Assembly (NCBI GenBank): GCA_016223145.1
Contig: JACRPN010000006.1
Location: forward strand, 1 to 64,000
Source of the DNA: Armatimonadota bacterium
GTDB taxonomy: Bacteria > Armatimonadota > Fimbriimonadia > Fimbriimonadales > Fimbriimonadaceae
Direction of reading: 5' to 3'
Length of the DNA: 64,000 nt
A program made the translations under genes and the position numbers. Below the pieces are notes generated by a model. The model was not told the origin of the DNA. It made no database searches and was given only the letters and a program-made list of their open reading frames with translations. This document shows positions 35,576-45,727 of this stretch, one piece after another. How positions within the stretch are numbered: position 1 is the first letter of the stretch; every line of letters begins with the position of its first letter.

Positions 35576-38500
35576 CTAGTCTGGGACTGTAACTGGGCCA
35601 GAGGACGCTGCCTCCGAAACGTTGCCCGAAGCGTCGACCGCATAAATCCGATAGACATACACGGCGCCAGGAAGTAGCAAAGCATCGGTTAGCGTGGCAG
35701 TAGCGCCTGTTGCCGACGTCGTCGTGATCCTGATCCATCCTGCGGTTCCGCCTTGTTTCTGGCGCTCGAGGATCAGCGACTGTGTTCCTCCAGGCACCGT
35801 GCAGGTGATCTTCACGCGCGCGCCGCTGGCATCAAACGAGGCAGCCACATTCGTAACGGGCCTGGCCGACATCCGAATGGGAGATCCTTCGACCATCGCA
35901 GTTGATTCCGACTTCAGTCCCGCGGAGTTGGTCGCAACGACGCTGTACCGGTAGGACTCGCCGAGGTTCGTCCCATTGTCTTCCAACAAGACTTGCCCGG
36001 CATCGTTCGTGCTCCGAACGACTTGGATCGCCGCCGGCAAGGTGTGCTGGGGTAACCGGAAAGATGGCGGCCTGCCAGCGCCTCCGGGCCCCCCGGAACT
36101 CACCGGTGGCGCCTGTATGGTTGTCCGGTAGACCTCATAGGTCACGACTTCCTCTTCGACCCGCCCTGGATCGAGCTTCAGAACGATCTTGCCGTCTGAG
36201 GTCGGGGAGACTGCTCGGAGCACCGGGATGCTGGGGGGCATGCTCGGCTTAATTTTGACCTTGCCGACGGCCGAGGCGCCCGCATAGCCCCAGCGATTCA
36301 CGGCAACGATCTTGTAGTAGTAGACGGCTGCCTGGCCACGTGTTGTGAGGTCGACAAAGCTCGTTGCGCCGGGACTTGTTTCGCCAAGCAGCACAAAGTC
36401 GTCGTCTGGCGGCAGATTGTCCATTCTGAATTCCCTGGCAAGTCCTCCAATTCGCACCGGGGCTCGCTGCGCGGATCGCGCGCCCGGACGTATTTGACCT
36501 GGACCCGGACGAGATTGACCGGATGCAAAGGAGAGAGCAGGGCTTGAGGTCAGGCTCGAAGTTAAGGTCCCGCCTCCGCCAGACGAAGCGACGAGACCTG
36601 ACCCGATTGCGCGGAGTACGCGATAAGTGAGTTTCGAGGTGAACGAAGGCTCGTTCCAGGTAAGCGTGACCTTTCTACCGTAATTTGTTGGAGCCGCGGT
36701 CAGGTTCAACCGTGCGTTAGGGTTTGACCTCTTCAGCCGGCGGTTGACAATTTCATTTGCCTTGCTCGCTTTGGAAGACGCTCCGACGAGTGACCCTCTT
36801 GAGCCGAAAACCCCTGCCTCAGGCTGCATACGGATGGCGTTCGAGTACGGTCCCTTCATGATGTTGTCGAACTGTGCCGTTGTCTCCGGTGCTTCCTCGT
36901 CGACGAGCTTGATCGCCGTTACGGAGCTTGGTACAACCTGGGTCGGTACGCCGATTGGCTCACTTTCAAAGGGCACCCCCGATCTCGAGTTGCTTCTTAA
37001 CACGGGTGTGATCCGATAGCGAACGTATCGATCCAGCGGTGCATCCTTGTCGACGAGGTTCCAGATTGCTGCAGGCATGGGCGGCTGCTTGAGAGCGCCC
37101 GTTCGGCCTTGGAAGTCGCTTGGCCCATGCGTTGGAGAACCCGCCAGTTCTTGAGATTCCCCCCTACCGATAGTGGCCAACCATGCTGCCAGATCCTTGT
37201 CCAAAGTGGCCTTGTATTGCTCTTCGCCGACGAATGCGCGTACGAAGCGGTCCCATTCCGGCCTTAGGGCGCAAAGGTCGGAGACCTTAAGGCCAGCGAA
37301 GGTGCGGTTGCCGACAGGAACAGCCGCGACCGGCGTCCAGGGCGCGTTTTGGGCCTCAGCATCTTGACGCTCTATCGTGTAAGAGAAGCTAATGTGGGAG
37401 GTGGGCGCCCCGTCCGAGATTCCGAGGGGCGGCGCCCACATCACATTGACTTCTGGCCTCGCGACTTTGGGGTCGACCAGGCGTGCGATCACAGTGCCGT
37501 CAGCCGAGGGTGTCGCGATGTTCTTCGTTTCGATGTCAACGTCTACGGGATCGCTCATCCGCTCGAACAGATCCACGGATTGGACGCGGTAAACGACTTT
37601 TGCGTCCACGGGTGCGCCACCGTCTGTGTAGCTGATCAGATTGGCGGCCAACTTCCCATCTTTGGTTTCCGATGCGGTCAAGACGACAAGTCGATTCCTG
37701 TTCAGCTGCTCGAAAGGACCGTCTCCGACTTTCCGCGATACCAGGAACCGTAGGGGCCCCTTCTTCGTTTCGTCGTAGCCAGCCGGCAGATCGATGTGCA
37801 GGTCGATCTTTGCCTGAAGCAGGATGGAGCCTCCCGGAGTGGCGCCCGGTTTGGGCAGTCGCGCTCTCTGGCCGGTCTGGACCGGTTTGCTGACCACGGG
37901 TGCATCGACTTTGGGGTCGGAGCCGACGGTTACCGAGGCTGAACCGACTGAAACCTCTTGGCCATTGAGCATGCCTCGGACCTCATATTGGTAGGTTTTG
38001 CCGATCTGTACGGCCGTATCCATGTACGTGAGACCAAGATCGGCGGCGGCTCCCGGGCTGAGGCTGGCGACCATCATCATTTCGTCGCGAGCATCCCGCG
38101 TGGCCTCATCTTCGTCCTTGGCTTTCTTTTGGGCGGCGCCACCCGCAGGAAGCTTGCCCTCCTTGATTCGCCCGAAATACCCCGCCAAAGTTGGATTTGC
38201 CAGAGAAGCCCTCATCATTCGGGTTTCTACCGGTCCCCTTTGGTCGGCAATCGCCTGCCGGGAAACCGCCTCCAAAGCGGCAAATTCGGCTTTCGAACTA
38301 AGCCGCTGCCTTGGGGCAACGGCGGGTTCAATCCGGATTGGCCGAAAGGCCGTGGGGGTGCTGTTGCGGACTTTCGCCGACGCCACGACTTCTTGTCGGC
38401 TGACGCGGGCAAAGGGCTGGCTACCCTCCTGGCGGTAGATTCGGAAGCCACCATCGGGCATCGAACCGCTCTCAACGAACCAACGAAGCTGAACGCGCGG

Positions 38501-38641
38501 CTTGTCGCCCACAAACGAGGCTGCGAACACCGTTCCCTGTGGCGCCAGAACAGGGCGCAGGTCGATTCCGATGACTCGCCAGGCGATAGCCAGCGAGGCG
38601 ATGCTCGCAAGACCGATCAACGTGAGATAGCGTCTATTCAT
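35576..38641 (-). CDS. Large secreted fibronectin type III-like protein
   Basis: 1021 residues from ATG 38641, with a GGAG site; the longer reading from 38680 overlaps the previous stop. A signal peptide (YLTLIGLASIASLAIAWRV) leads to a wholly extracytoplasmic chain. At least four FN3-like units are visible by their Y-x-Y/V endings and T.TWNEP starts, for example VTLTWNEPSFTSKLTYRVLR, YYKIVAVNRWGYAG, SYRYSVVATNSAGLKSES and VYVYRIYAVDASGNVSEAA. The first 400 residues are less clear. No catalytic motif is seen. It is probably a surface or matrix protein. It follows the 1118-residue beta-rich gene by 35 bp and is co-transcribed from the promoter carrying the 42105-42132 element. Confidence 0.8.
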   Translation of the reverse strand: MNRRYLTLIGLASIASLAIAWRVIGIDLRPVLAPQGTVFAASFVGDKPRVQLRWFVESGSMPDGGFRIYRQEGSQPFARVSRQEVVASAKVRNSTPTAFRPIRIEPAVAPRQRLSSKAEFAALEAVSRQAIADQRGPVETRMMRASLANPTLAGYFGRIKEGKLPAGGAAQKKAKDEDEATRDARDEMMMVASLSPGAAADLGLTYMDTAVQIGKTYQYEVRGMLNGQEVSVGSASVTVGSDPKVDAPVVSKPVQTGQRARLPKPGATPGGSILLQAKIDLHIDLPAGYDETKKGPLRFLVSRKVGDGPFEQLNRNRLVVLTASETKDGKLAANLISYTDGGAPVDAKVVYRVQSVDLFERMSDPVDVDIETKNIATPSADGTVIARLVDPKVARPEVNVMWAPPLGISDGAPTSHISFSYTIERQDAEAQNAPWTPVAAVPVGNRTFAGLKVSDLCALRPEWDRFVRAFVGEEQYKATLDKDLAAWLATIGRGESQELAGSPTHGPSDFQGRTGALKQPPMPAAIWNLVDKDAPLDRYVRYRITPVLRSNSRSGVPFESEPIGVPTQVVPSSVTAIKLVDEEAPETTAQFDNIMKGPYSNAIRMQPEAGVFGSRGSLVGASSKASKANEIVNRRLKRSNPNARLNLTAAPTNYGRKVTLTWNEPSFTSKLTYRVLRAIGSGLVASSGGGGTLTSSLTSSPALSFASGQSRPGPGQIRPGARSAQRAPVRIGGLAREFRMDNLPPDDDFVLLGETSPGATSFVDLTTRGQAAVYYYKIVAVNRWGYAGASAVGKVKIKPSMPPSIPVLRAVSPTSDGKIVLKLDPGRVEEEVVTYEVYRTTIQAPPVSSGGPGGAGRPPSFRLPQHTLPAAIQVVRSTNDAGQVLLEDNGTNLGESYRYSVVATNSAGLKSESTAMVEGSPIRMSARPVTNVAASFDASGARVKITCTVPGGTQSLILERQKQGGTAGWIRITTTSATGATATLTDALLLPGAVYVYRIYAVDASGNVSEAASSGPVTVPD

Positions 38642-38676
38642 GAGTTTCTCCAGGTCGTGTTTGGAGGCTAGACAAG

Positions 38677-41600
38677 TCAATACACTCCGGGGGTCCCAAC
38701 CTCGAAGTCAGCGTGGAGAGAGAAGTCTTTTCGGCCAACGGAAAGCCACGCATCGGCGCGGCCCTTGGCGGCGAAACCCACGCCCTCCACGTATTTGGCG
38801 CCTACGACCGCGGCGACTCCACCGCTAACGTCGACGTTTATGGGGCCAAGCGTTCCTGTGAAACTTGCCGCAGCGCTGAAGCCGAGTGCACCCGATAGCG
38901 AGGTTCCACTTGATTTCTTCGAGACGTAGAGCCCACACCAAGCCGTGATGTCAGCGCTTGCGGCGACATTGAGCTTTTCCCAGCCGAATTCCGCGCCAAA
39001 GTGCATCCCGACGATCATTCCGAACTTGAGGTCGAAGGAAGATCCCACGAGCTTGTGGTCCGTATCGGGGCCGTATTTGAGAAGAACATCCATTCCCAAC
39101 TGGCCATAGGCCTGGCCGACTGGCGTCGTGACAGTGACCGACACGGGGTTTGTGAAGGATGGCTGGCCGAAGTCCGGTACGCTCAAGGCGTCGCCCGCCT
39201 GGAAGTGAATCTGCCTTTCATCGATCTGAAGGCGGAACGTGCCGTTCGCGGCGATGACTGGGTTTGCCTTGGTGGGGAAGTTCAGGTCCGCGCTTAGGCT
39301 GGCAAGAAACTCCTTCAAGGCCGCATCGTAATGGATGTTCCCGTGAATCAACCGGTCCTGGGCAGGCGGGTTTGCCGCCGTCAGGAGATAGCACTTGCCG
39401 TCGAGGTCGATCCAAAATCCGTTGCCGAAGGAGGCCGTTAGGACGAGCTCGCCCCAGAGGGTGTACTGGTCAAGGGTTCGAACCCCGACCCCCGCGCTCA
39501 CAATCCATGCGTCGGGCTGGTTCATTCCAGGTGGGCGAGGCACGATGTCGTAGTCTTTTGCCGGAACGCCAATCTGGGCCACAGTCGTGTCCTTGGGAAG
39601 GATGTTCTTCGCAATCGCCCCCATGAATTTGTGAAGTTCGAGGCCCGTGTTGCCGAGCTTGATTGCCGTCGAAATGGAGGCCGTGCCTCCCACGTACCAG
39701 CCATCCTTCGAAGCAAGGAAGTCGATGCCTATGCCTGCGCCAGCGGGCCCAAAACAGTTAAGGAAAAGGTCGACCTTTCCCTTGATCATGTTGACCGGCT
39801 GATTTCCGGCACTGTTGAAGTAGGTGGTCCAAGGTTGGTTTTTAGCGACCCAGCCCGTTGTTGACGTGATGGTCTCTGAATTCAGTGAGCCGGAGATCCT
39901 CCCAACCTTCGGTACGTCGATATCGACCGTCAGCCCGTTCAGGCTCACCGTTGGAGTTCCTGAGCCGCCATTGATCTCTAGCCCGTCAAAGCCAATGCCG
40001 CCTGAAACCGGCAGGCTGGCGATTGACACGCCGCCCGTCAGAGTCACGCTGGGTCCTGCACCTAGTGCAAACTTGTCGACCAGGATGGCGACTGGTCCGA
40101 ACCTTATGGTCTTTGGCGTCGGGAGGTCGACACCAATCTGGCCGCCGACCCAGTCCCCATTGGTGTCGATACCTACGTCCTGAAACGTGACCACGAAACC
40201 CTTGAGCTGTTTGAGAGCGGCGAAGTTTGTGTTGTCCGGCACTCCAAGAGTTCCTGTGATCAGGAACGTCGCCACTTGATTCGTGTACTGAATACTGCCT
40301 TTATCGATTTGAAGCTGGAGGCCAAGCTGCTGGATCGTTACGGGATCGGTAGGGTCTACCGTCAAGAAGTACGTGCCGGTATTCGTCAGGCCGGCGCTCA
40401 GGTTGAGTTTCGTATTGCTCAGGTTGGTGAGAGTGATGTATCCGTCGGCCCGGAAGTCTGTGATGGCGTTCTTGAGAAAGGAAATGGAGACGCTCGTGAC
40501 TCCGGTGTTCTGAGAGTTCAACCCAGGCAGTTTGAGGGTCGTTGGGTTGCCTTGCAACGACACAGACCCGCTGATCCCGGCCGAATCGAGCACGCAGTTG
40601 TCGAACCCAATGGTTCCGATTTGGTCTGGCAATTCCAGCGTGGCTTTCTTGATATAGAGGCCCATCCAGCTTGGTGTGGCAATGAAGTCGAGGCCCTTTC
40701 CAGTGGGTGGATCGAACGCCTTGGCGTTTGGGTCGAGGTCGAGGGCGACGTTGGGCCCGCTGCCACTGGCTGGCGCGGGAATACTGAGATGGAACTTCTT
40801 CCAATAGACGTCGATGGCCGAAGCCTGTGGTGGGAAGGTAATGGTAACGTTCGGCTTCCCGATGGAAGGCTGCGAAGTATTGACGGGCGCCGAAAGAGTG
40901 ACCGTGATATCGCTGATCTTGACTCTGCCTCTGTTCGGGTCGCCTTCGGGTTTCGTGCCGAAAGCTACCGGCAGCACCCAGTCGAGATTGATGGTTCCGG
41001 TAACGAGGCCATTGGTGATCTTGCCGGTCGCACCCTTGATCTCGACGCCGAAGTTCGACGGGTTGAGGCAATCACGCAGCTTCCTCGCCGGAGCGAGATT
41101 GAAAAGTCCCGTTGAGGCATAGAGGACGCTGTCGTTGTTAAGGCTGAGCGAGAAGTTTGCGCACGATGGTTGCCCTTCCTCATCGATCGAGAAGCCGCTT
41201 GCAGTCACCCAGAGCTCATCACCCTTCTTGAGAGCAAGATCGCCAAGCGGAATCGCTACGGTAACTTGTGCGTTGGCACCATCGACCGAGAACTTTGAAG
41301 TCGGCGTGTTGTTCTGGACGCTGCGCTCGAAGCTTGCGGTGAAGGACCCATCGACGATTCGAATTCCATAGAGCAGCTGGACGTCCTTGGCCTGGAATCC
41401 CACGGCCGTCTTGAAGGTGCCCCCCTCTTCAATGTCCAGAGTCTTGATGAGAGCCTTGACCTGTCCAGGCTTCGCCGGATCGTCGGACGACATGTTCAGG
41501 GCGACTTCCAGGCCGCCAGATGCCACCGAATTGGCGGTTGTTTCCTCAAATCTCAGGTACCTCACGTCCGTCTGCTGCACTTTGCGCAGCATCACAGACA

Positions 41601-42033
41601 GCACCGTATCTTTCTTGATCGTAAAGCCGACGGACCCAGGCAGGATTCCCTTTATGGGTTGAGTGTCGGCAGTGAATTTGTAGGTACCGCCGGTGACTTT
41701 GATGGGGCTCTGCGCCTGAGAGCTGTGAAGGAGCTGGGAATAGTTGATGCGGCCAACCTTCTTCTCCTTTTGAAACGCACGAACATAGATGTCCCCGCTT
41801 CCGCTGGAGTACTTGGAGCCGGAGTCTGGGCCAGCCATGCTGGTTCGATCCGTCGTCTTGATGTAGACGTCGAAGCCTTTAGGGGAGGAATAGTCGCCCA
41901 GCAGCATCAGCACCTCTTCCCCTTGCCTGCCCGTGGCGTGAGCGGCGCAAAGGAGAATGGCAACCACAGACAAAACTCCAACTCCCCGGAGTTTTGAACG
42001 CGAAAGCGTAAGCAAGCTGAGATTCAGGTTCAT
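38677..42033 (-). CDS. Very large secreted beta-rich protein of unknown family
   Basis: 1118 residues from ATG 42033, with an AGAGGAACG ribosome site. Signal peptide RGVGVLSVVAILLCAAHATG. The mature chain consists of repeated amphipathic beta strands with alternating hydrophobic residues (LPDQIGTIGFDNCVLDSAGI, GLTVDIDVPKVGRISGSLNS, GKCYLLTAANP), with hardly any long helices and few cysteines. The C-terminal 200 residues (LVGSSFDLKFGMIVGMHFGA, SADITAWCGLYVSKK, SLHADFEVGTPGVY) look like barrel or beta-sheet repeats. I do not recognise the family. It heads an operon with the FN3 protein and is divergent from the AAA/WD40 gene. Confidence 0.75.
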   Translation of the reverse strand: MNLNLSLLTLSRSKLRGVGVLSVVAILLCAAHATGRQGEEVLMLLGDYSSPKGFDVYIKTTDRTSMAGPDSGSKYSSGSGDIYVRAFQKEKKVGRINYSQLLHSSQAQSPIKVTGGTYKFTADTQPIKGILPGSVGFTIKKDTVLSVMLRKVQQTDVRYLRFEETTANSVASGGLEVALNMSSDDPAKPGQVKALIKTLDIEEGGTFKTAVGFQAKDVQLLYGIRIVDGSFTASFERSVQNNTPTSKFSVDGANAQVTVAIPLGDLALKKGDELWVTASGFSIDEEGQPSCANFSLSLNNDSVLYASTGLFNLAPARKLRDCLNPSNFGVEIKGATGKITNGLVTGTINLDWVLPVAFGTKPEGDPNRGRVKISDITVTLSAPVNTSQPSIGKPNVTITFPPQASAIDVYWKKFHLSIPAPASGSGPNVALDLDPNAKAFDPPTGKGLDFIATPSWMGLYIKKATLELPDQIGTIGFDNCVLDSAGISGSVSLQGNPTTLKLPGLNSQNTGVTSVSISFLKNAITDFRADGYITLTNLSNTKLNLSAGLTNTGTYFLTVDPTDPVTIQQLGLQLQIDKGSIQYTNQVATFLITGTLGVPDNTNFAALKQLKGFVVTFQDVGIDTNGDWVGGQIGVDLPTPKTIRFGPVAILVDKFALGAGPSVTLTGGVSIASLPVSGGIGFDGLEINGGSGTPTVSLNGLTVDIDVPKVGRISGSLNSETITSTTGWVAKNQPWTTYFNSAGNQPVNMIKGKVDLFLNCFGPAGAGIGIDFLASKDGWYVGGTASISTAIKLGNTGLELHKFMGAIAKNILPKDTTVAQIGVPAKDYDIVPRPPGMNQPDAWIVSAGVGVRTLDQYTLWGELVLTASFGNGFWIDLDGKCYLLTAANPPAQDRLIHGNIHYDAALKEFLASLSADLNFPTKANPVIAANGTFRLQIDERQIHFQAGDALSVPDFGQPSFTNPVSVTVTTPVGQAYGQLGMDVLLKYGPDTDHKLVGSSFDLKFGMIVGMHFGAEFGWEKLNVAASADITAWCGLYVSKKSSGTSLSGALGFSAAASFTGTLGPINVDVSGGVAAVVGAKYVEGVGFAAKGRADAWLSVGRKDFSLHADFEVGTPGVY

Positions 42034-42104
42034 GTGCGTTCCTCTGCGGCAACCCGTTCAGCGTTGCCTGCTTGGCGATTACCCGTCAGCTTGCGCCAAG
42101 GAGT

Positions 42105-42132
42105 GTGACCAAACCGTGACGAATGTCGTCAC
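42105..42132 (-). promoter_or_regulatory. Three-half-site operator-like element, site 1
   Basis: Half-sites GTGAC lie at 42105-42109 and 42116-42120 and GTCAC at 42128-42132; the last two are part of a perfect 10-bp inverted repeat (AACCGTGACG and CGTCACGGTT, 5-bp spacer). Read toward the 42033 gene the order is GTGAC, GTCAC, GTCAC with offsets 12 and 11 bp, followed by ACTCC. The proximal half-site is 71 nt from the ATG. The same geometry recurs at 48030-48057. It also lies 25 nt from the divergent 42158 start. Confidence 0.7.
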
Positions 42133-42157
42133 GGTTGCTCTAGTAACATGACCTCAG

Positions 42158-45100
42158 ATGGATCAGGAGGGACCTTACTTTCGGCCCGGTGGCACGCTAG
42201 ATCCAGCTTCGCCAAGCTACATCGAGCGGGCAGCAGACCGCCAGTTGCTGTCGGCGCTACTAGCGCACGAGTACGTCTACCTCCTCGACTCACGCCAAAA
42301 GGGAAAGTCGTCGCTGGTTGCAAGGACGATCGAGAAGCTGCAGGAAGCAGGCGTGACGACCATCAAGCTCGATCTCCAGCGGATTGGCGCGAACGTCACA
42401 CCTGACCAGTGGTATGCAGGCATCCTGGTCAGCGTGGGACAACAGCTGGGAAACTCGAAAGAACTCTTTGATTACTGGCAAGCGCACCAAATGGTCGGAC
42501 CCCTTGCGCGATTCATCGGTACTCTCCACGAGGTCTTGTTAGCGAATACAAGCGGCCCAATTGTCTTCTTTATCGACGAAATTGACTTTGTGCGCGCATT
42601 GCCCTTTTCGACCGACGAGTTTTTTGCTGGCATCCGCGACTGCTACAACCGTCGTTCGGAATCCGAATCCTTCCAACGATTGACTTTCTGTCTGGTCGGC
42701 GTCGCAACACCCGGTCAACTCATCCGCAATCCGGAAGTAACCCCCTTTAACGTAGGGCAACGCATTGAACTCTCGGACTTTGGGCTCGAGGAAATCCGCA
42801 GCTATGGGGCAGAGCTCGAGACTCCGGAGAGGGATGGTGCCCAGCTCATCGCGAGGGTCCATTATTGGCTGAACGGGCACCCTTACCTCACTCAGGTCCT
42901 CTGCAGCCACATCGCGGCAGACAAGTCAATCCGGTCCCCTGGAGCAGTAGACCGTTTGGTGCGAGCAGTCTTCTTATCACCCGAATCAAGGCAGAGTGAG
43001 CCCAATTTCGCCGATGTGGAGCGACGAATTCTCGAGCCGAACCTGCCAGACCTTGCTCCTGATGAAAGTCGTGCACAGGTGCTTGATCTGTACGGCAAAC
43101 TCCTACGAAACAAAAGCGTTGAGAAGTCGGCAGAGAACCCAATCGTGGCCACTCTGCGACTCGCTGGAGTTGGTCTTGAAGATAGACACACACTGGTTGT
43201 ACGAAATCGGCTCTATCGAATCGTCTTCAACGAGAAGTGGCGGCGTCAAAGCCTGCCAGACGCCGAATCACGACGTGTTCGAGGTGCGGCGAGGCTTGCG
43301 GTTTTACGGACCGCCTTGGTCGCTGGGGCAATCGTGATCGGCACATCAAGTGTTGCTGTCGCGATGTGGAGGCTATCGCGCGACAAGTCAAGGGCGAACA
43401 TTGCCCTGAGTCAGCAAAGCAGGGAACTTGAGCGGGCTGCCGGAGAAAGAGAACAAGCCCTTAAGGACCTCAAACTCAGGAACACCGAGCTTACGGAGAT
43501 ATCAGACGAGCGCCAGCGTGCCTTGAGCAGGCTGGAAACTCAAACCCGTGAACTGCTGCGTCTCTCGCAAGAGAAGGAAGAGGCGCTTGTAAGCCTCCGG
43601 AAGAAGACTGAGGACCTGACCTATTCCGACTATATCGGGAAGATCGCCGCTGCCGAAAGTGAACTCCAGATCAATCGGTGGACCGAGCTTCCAAGCATCA
43701 TTAAGGAAACCGAGAACAACCCGAATCGTGGTTGGGAATGGGGGCATTTCGCGCTAGCGGTGCACTACGGTACGCGGGAAGACGCATTCACCAAGTGGAG
43801 CGTCATCGAGTCCCGGGCCAATGGAGACCCTTCGGTCGTCACGCAAGTCGGCGTCTATGAAATCCGGTCTGGCCGATACGTTCGAACTCTCTCTTTCCCT
43901 ATCAGCCGTCCAGTAACACCACAGTTCCGCAGTGGCAACTATCGCGTGATGTGCGTCGAATCGACGCGGGGCAGCGCCATTTTTGATGCGAAGACCAACA
44001 AACAACTGACAAAGGATCGAGCTTATTCTACGATCTTCGACTTGGAACCTCGTCGACGACTCTATCTCATCTCTGAGCCGGAGACGAGTGACGCTGTTCA
44101 GCTTCGTACGATTGACGGGGACAAGCTGATTTGCGCCTATGCTGGACCCGTAGAGGCGCGAGCAGCCCGGATCCTTCCCGACGGCTCCATCATCGGGATT
44201 TTCGCGACCGAAAAGGACAACGTCGGCGAAGTTCGACATTGGGATCGTGCCGGCAAACTCCTGGATTCAGCTCCTTCCGATCAGCAATGGGCGAACTACG
44301 GGAATGGCCTAACGGTGAGCTCCGACGGCAAGATGTACGCAGCCTGGGGACACAACGTCAAGGTCGAAATACGAGCAGTTCAGGGGCACCGTAGGATTTG
44401 CGCTCTGCCTGACTTTCAGCGCACCGTAACGGACCTGCGGTTCTCTGATGATGGCAGGAGAGTCTTGGTGGGATGTGAAGACGGGATCGTGTACCTGTTT
44501 GAGGTTGAGACCGGAAAGATAGTGTCACGATTGTACGGAAGCCACGCGGCGATCAGGAGTATTGCCTTTCTGAACTCAGGCACGGGATATGCGGCACTGG
44601 ACGGCAGAGGATTCCTAAGAACCTGGAATGCCGTTCCGGAAGAAGGAACCAAGTCCTACTTGGAACCTGGAACACGTGCGACGCAGGCCACTGTCGATGC
44701 AAAAGGGAGGGCGCTGTTGACGGTTCTCGACGATCGTAGGTTGGCCACCAGGGATCTCTTGACCGGCGACTCAAAGGTGGTGCCGATCGCCAACCCAGAG
44801 CAGGTTGCCGTGATATCGCTGGCCCAAGGCTGCGACCAGTACTTCCTTGCTCGGAACAACGGAACCATCGAGCGGGTCTCTGGACTCACTCTAAAGCAGG
44901 CCGCTCGGAACCGGATCTTCTCTTCAAAGCCGACACGCATCGATTTCTTGCGCGGGGCAAAGCGGCTATTCGTCGCCACAGAGGATCGCAGGTTTGCGCT
45001 TCTGGATTCGACGTCACTCAGTTTGGTCGCCCGCATTGAACCACGAGCGATCCACAAACCAGAGGACTCGAACGGCGTCGACCTCAATGACACGTTCGCC

Positions 45101-45727
45101 TTCGACCAGGAAACCCCACAGTTCGCAACCTATGTCGCGACCGTCGGGAAGGTCCAGATCTACTCCTCTCAAACCGGAAAGCTCATCAACGAGTGGGATC
45201 CAGGTCGGCCAGTGTTGTGCATGACCTTTGTGAATGGCGGCAAGCAACTTGTGGCCTCCCTCGCTTCGGCCTGGTGGGTCAGAGACGGGCAAACCGTGAT
45301 TTTCGACGTTCGAACTGGACGCCGCTCATTTGAATTCAAGCACCCAGCGCAGACCGTAAATCTCCTCGAATACGCTCCAAAGACAAGGCGCCTTGCAGGC
45401 AAGACAAGCGATCAAAGGGAAGGCGACCGGGTGGTTTACGTCTGGAATTTCGACACACGACGGCTGATTGGCGAGCTTTCCACCCCATTCTTCATCACAA
45501 AGCTATCCTTCTCGCCGGATGGCGATCGGATTCTTACTCATTCTGCAAACAACGCGACTCGCCTTTGGGACAGTGGCACGGGTCAAGAGTTGTTCAGGCT
45601 GCCCGTGAACGGCTTTGCGCAGTTTTCGGTTGATGGTCGACGCATCATTCAGTTGCAGCCCGACGGCGGAGTGCGAGTGTGGAACAGCCTGCCATGGCGG
45701 ACCTCACAGAAGCGTGGTTCGAAGTAG
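42158..45727 (+). CDS. Membrane AAA-like ATPase with coiled coil and WD40-like repeats
   Basis: 1189 residues. Residues 1-300 form an AAA-like NTPase of the type common in cyanobacterial signalling proteins: P-loop DSRQKGKSS at 44-52, Walker B FFIDEID at 137-143, and TPFNVGQRIELSDF. A single membrane segment lies at about 380-402 (TALVAGAIVIGTSSVAVAMW), then a coiled coil about 405-500 (RELERAAGEREQALKDLKLR, ELLRLSQEKEEALVSLRKK). From about 540 to the end are WD40-type repeats (TDLRFSDDGRRVLVGCEDG, ITKLSFSPDGDRILTHSAN). A cytoplasmic sensor or scaffold attached to the inner membrane is likely. It overlaps the convergent SARP-type gene by 24 bp at the 3' end and shares its ATPase type. Confidence 0.85.
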   Translation: MDQEGPYFRPGGTLDPASPSYIERAADRQLLSALLAHEYVYLLDSRQKGKSSLVARTIEKLQEAGVTTIKLDLQRIGANVTPDQWYAGILVSVGQQLGNSKELFDYWQAHQMVGPLARFIGTLHEVLLANTSGPIVFFIDEIDFVRALPFSTDEFFAGIRDCYNRRSESESFQRLTFCLVGVATPGQLIRNPEVTPFNVGQRIELSDFGLEEIRSYGAELETPERDGAQLIARVHYWLNGHPYLTQVLCSHIAADKSIRSPGAVDRLVRAVFLSPESRQSEPNFADVERRILEPNLPDLAPDESRAQVLDLYGKLLRNKSVEKSAENPIVATLRLAGVGLEDRHTLVVRNRLYRIVFNEKWRRQSLPDAESRRVRGAARLAVLRTALVAGAIVIGTSSVAVAMWRLSRDKSRANIALSQQSRELERAAGEREQALKDLKLRNTELTEISDERQRALSRLETQTRELLRLSQEKEEALVSLRKKTEDLTYSDYIGKIAAAESELQINRWTELPSIIKETENNPNRGWEWGHFALAVHYGTREDAFTKWSVIESRANGDPSVVTQVGVYEIRSGRYVRTLSFPISRPVTPQFRSGNYRVMCVESTRGSAIFDAKTNKQLTKDRAYSTIFDLEPRRRLYLISEPETSDAVQLRTIDGDKLICAYAGPVEARAARILPDGSIIGIFATEKDNVGEVRHWDRAGKLLDSAPSDQQWANYGNGLTVSSDGKMYAAWGHNVKVEIRAVQGHRRICALPDFQRTVTDLRFSDDGRRVLVGCEDGIVYLFEVETGKIVSRLYGSHAAIRSIAFLNSGTGYAALDGRGFLRTWNAVPEEGTKSYLEPGTRATQATVDAKGRALLTVLDDRRLATRDLLTGDSKVVPIANPEQVAVISLAQGCDQYFLARNNGTIERVSGLTLKQAARNRIFSSKPTRIDFLRGAKRLFVATEDRRFALLDSTSLSLVARIEPRAIHKPEDSNGVDLNDTFAFDQETPQFATYVATVGKVQIYSSQTGKLINEWDPGRPVLCMTFVNGGKQLVASLASAWWVRDGQTVIFDVRTGRRSFEFKHPAQTVNLLEYAPKTRRLAGKTSDQREGDRVVYVWNFDTRRLIGELSTPFFITKLSFSPDGDRILTHSANNATRLWDSGTGQELFRLPVNGFAQFSVDGRRIIQLQPDGGVRVWNSLPWRTSQKRGSK

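Noticed and set aside
40276-41115. 279-residue plus-strand open frame
   Set aside because: Antisense to the 1118-residue secreted protein; composition lacks any domain signature.
42158-45727. Anti-phage STAND-type defence protein
   Set aside because: The AAA plus WD40 layout could suggest it, but there is a membrane helix, no effector domain, and the context is an exported-protein regulon with a SARP-type regulator.
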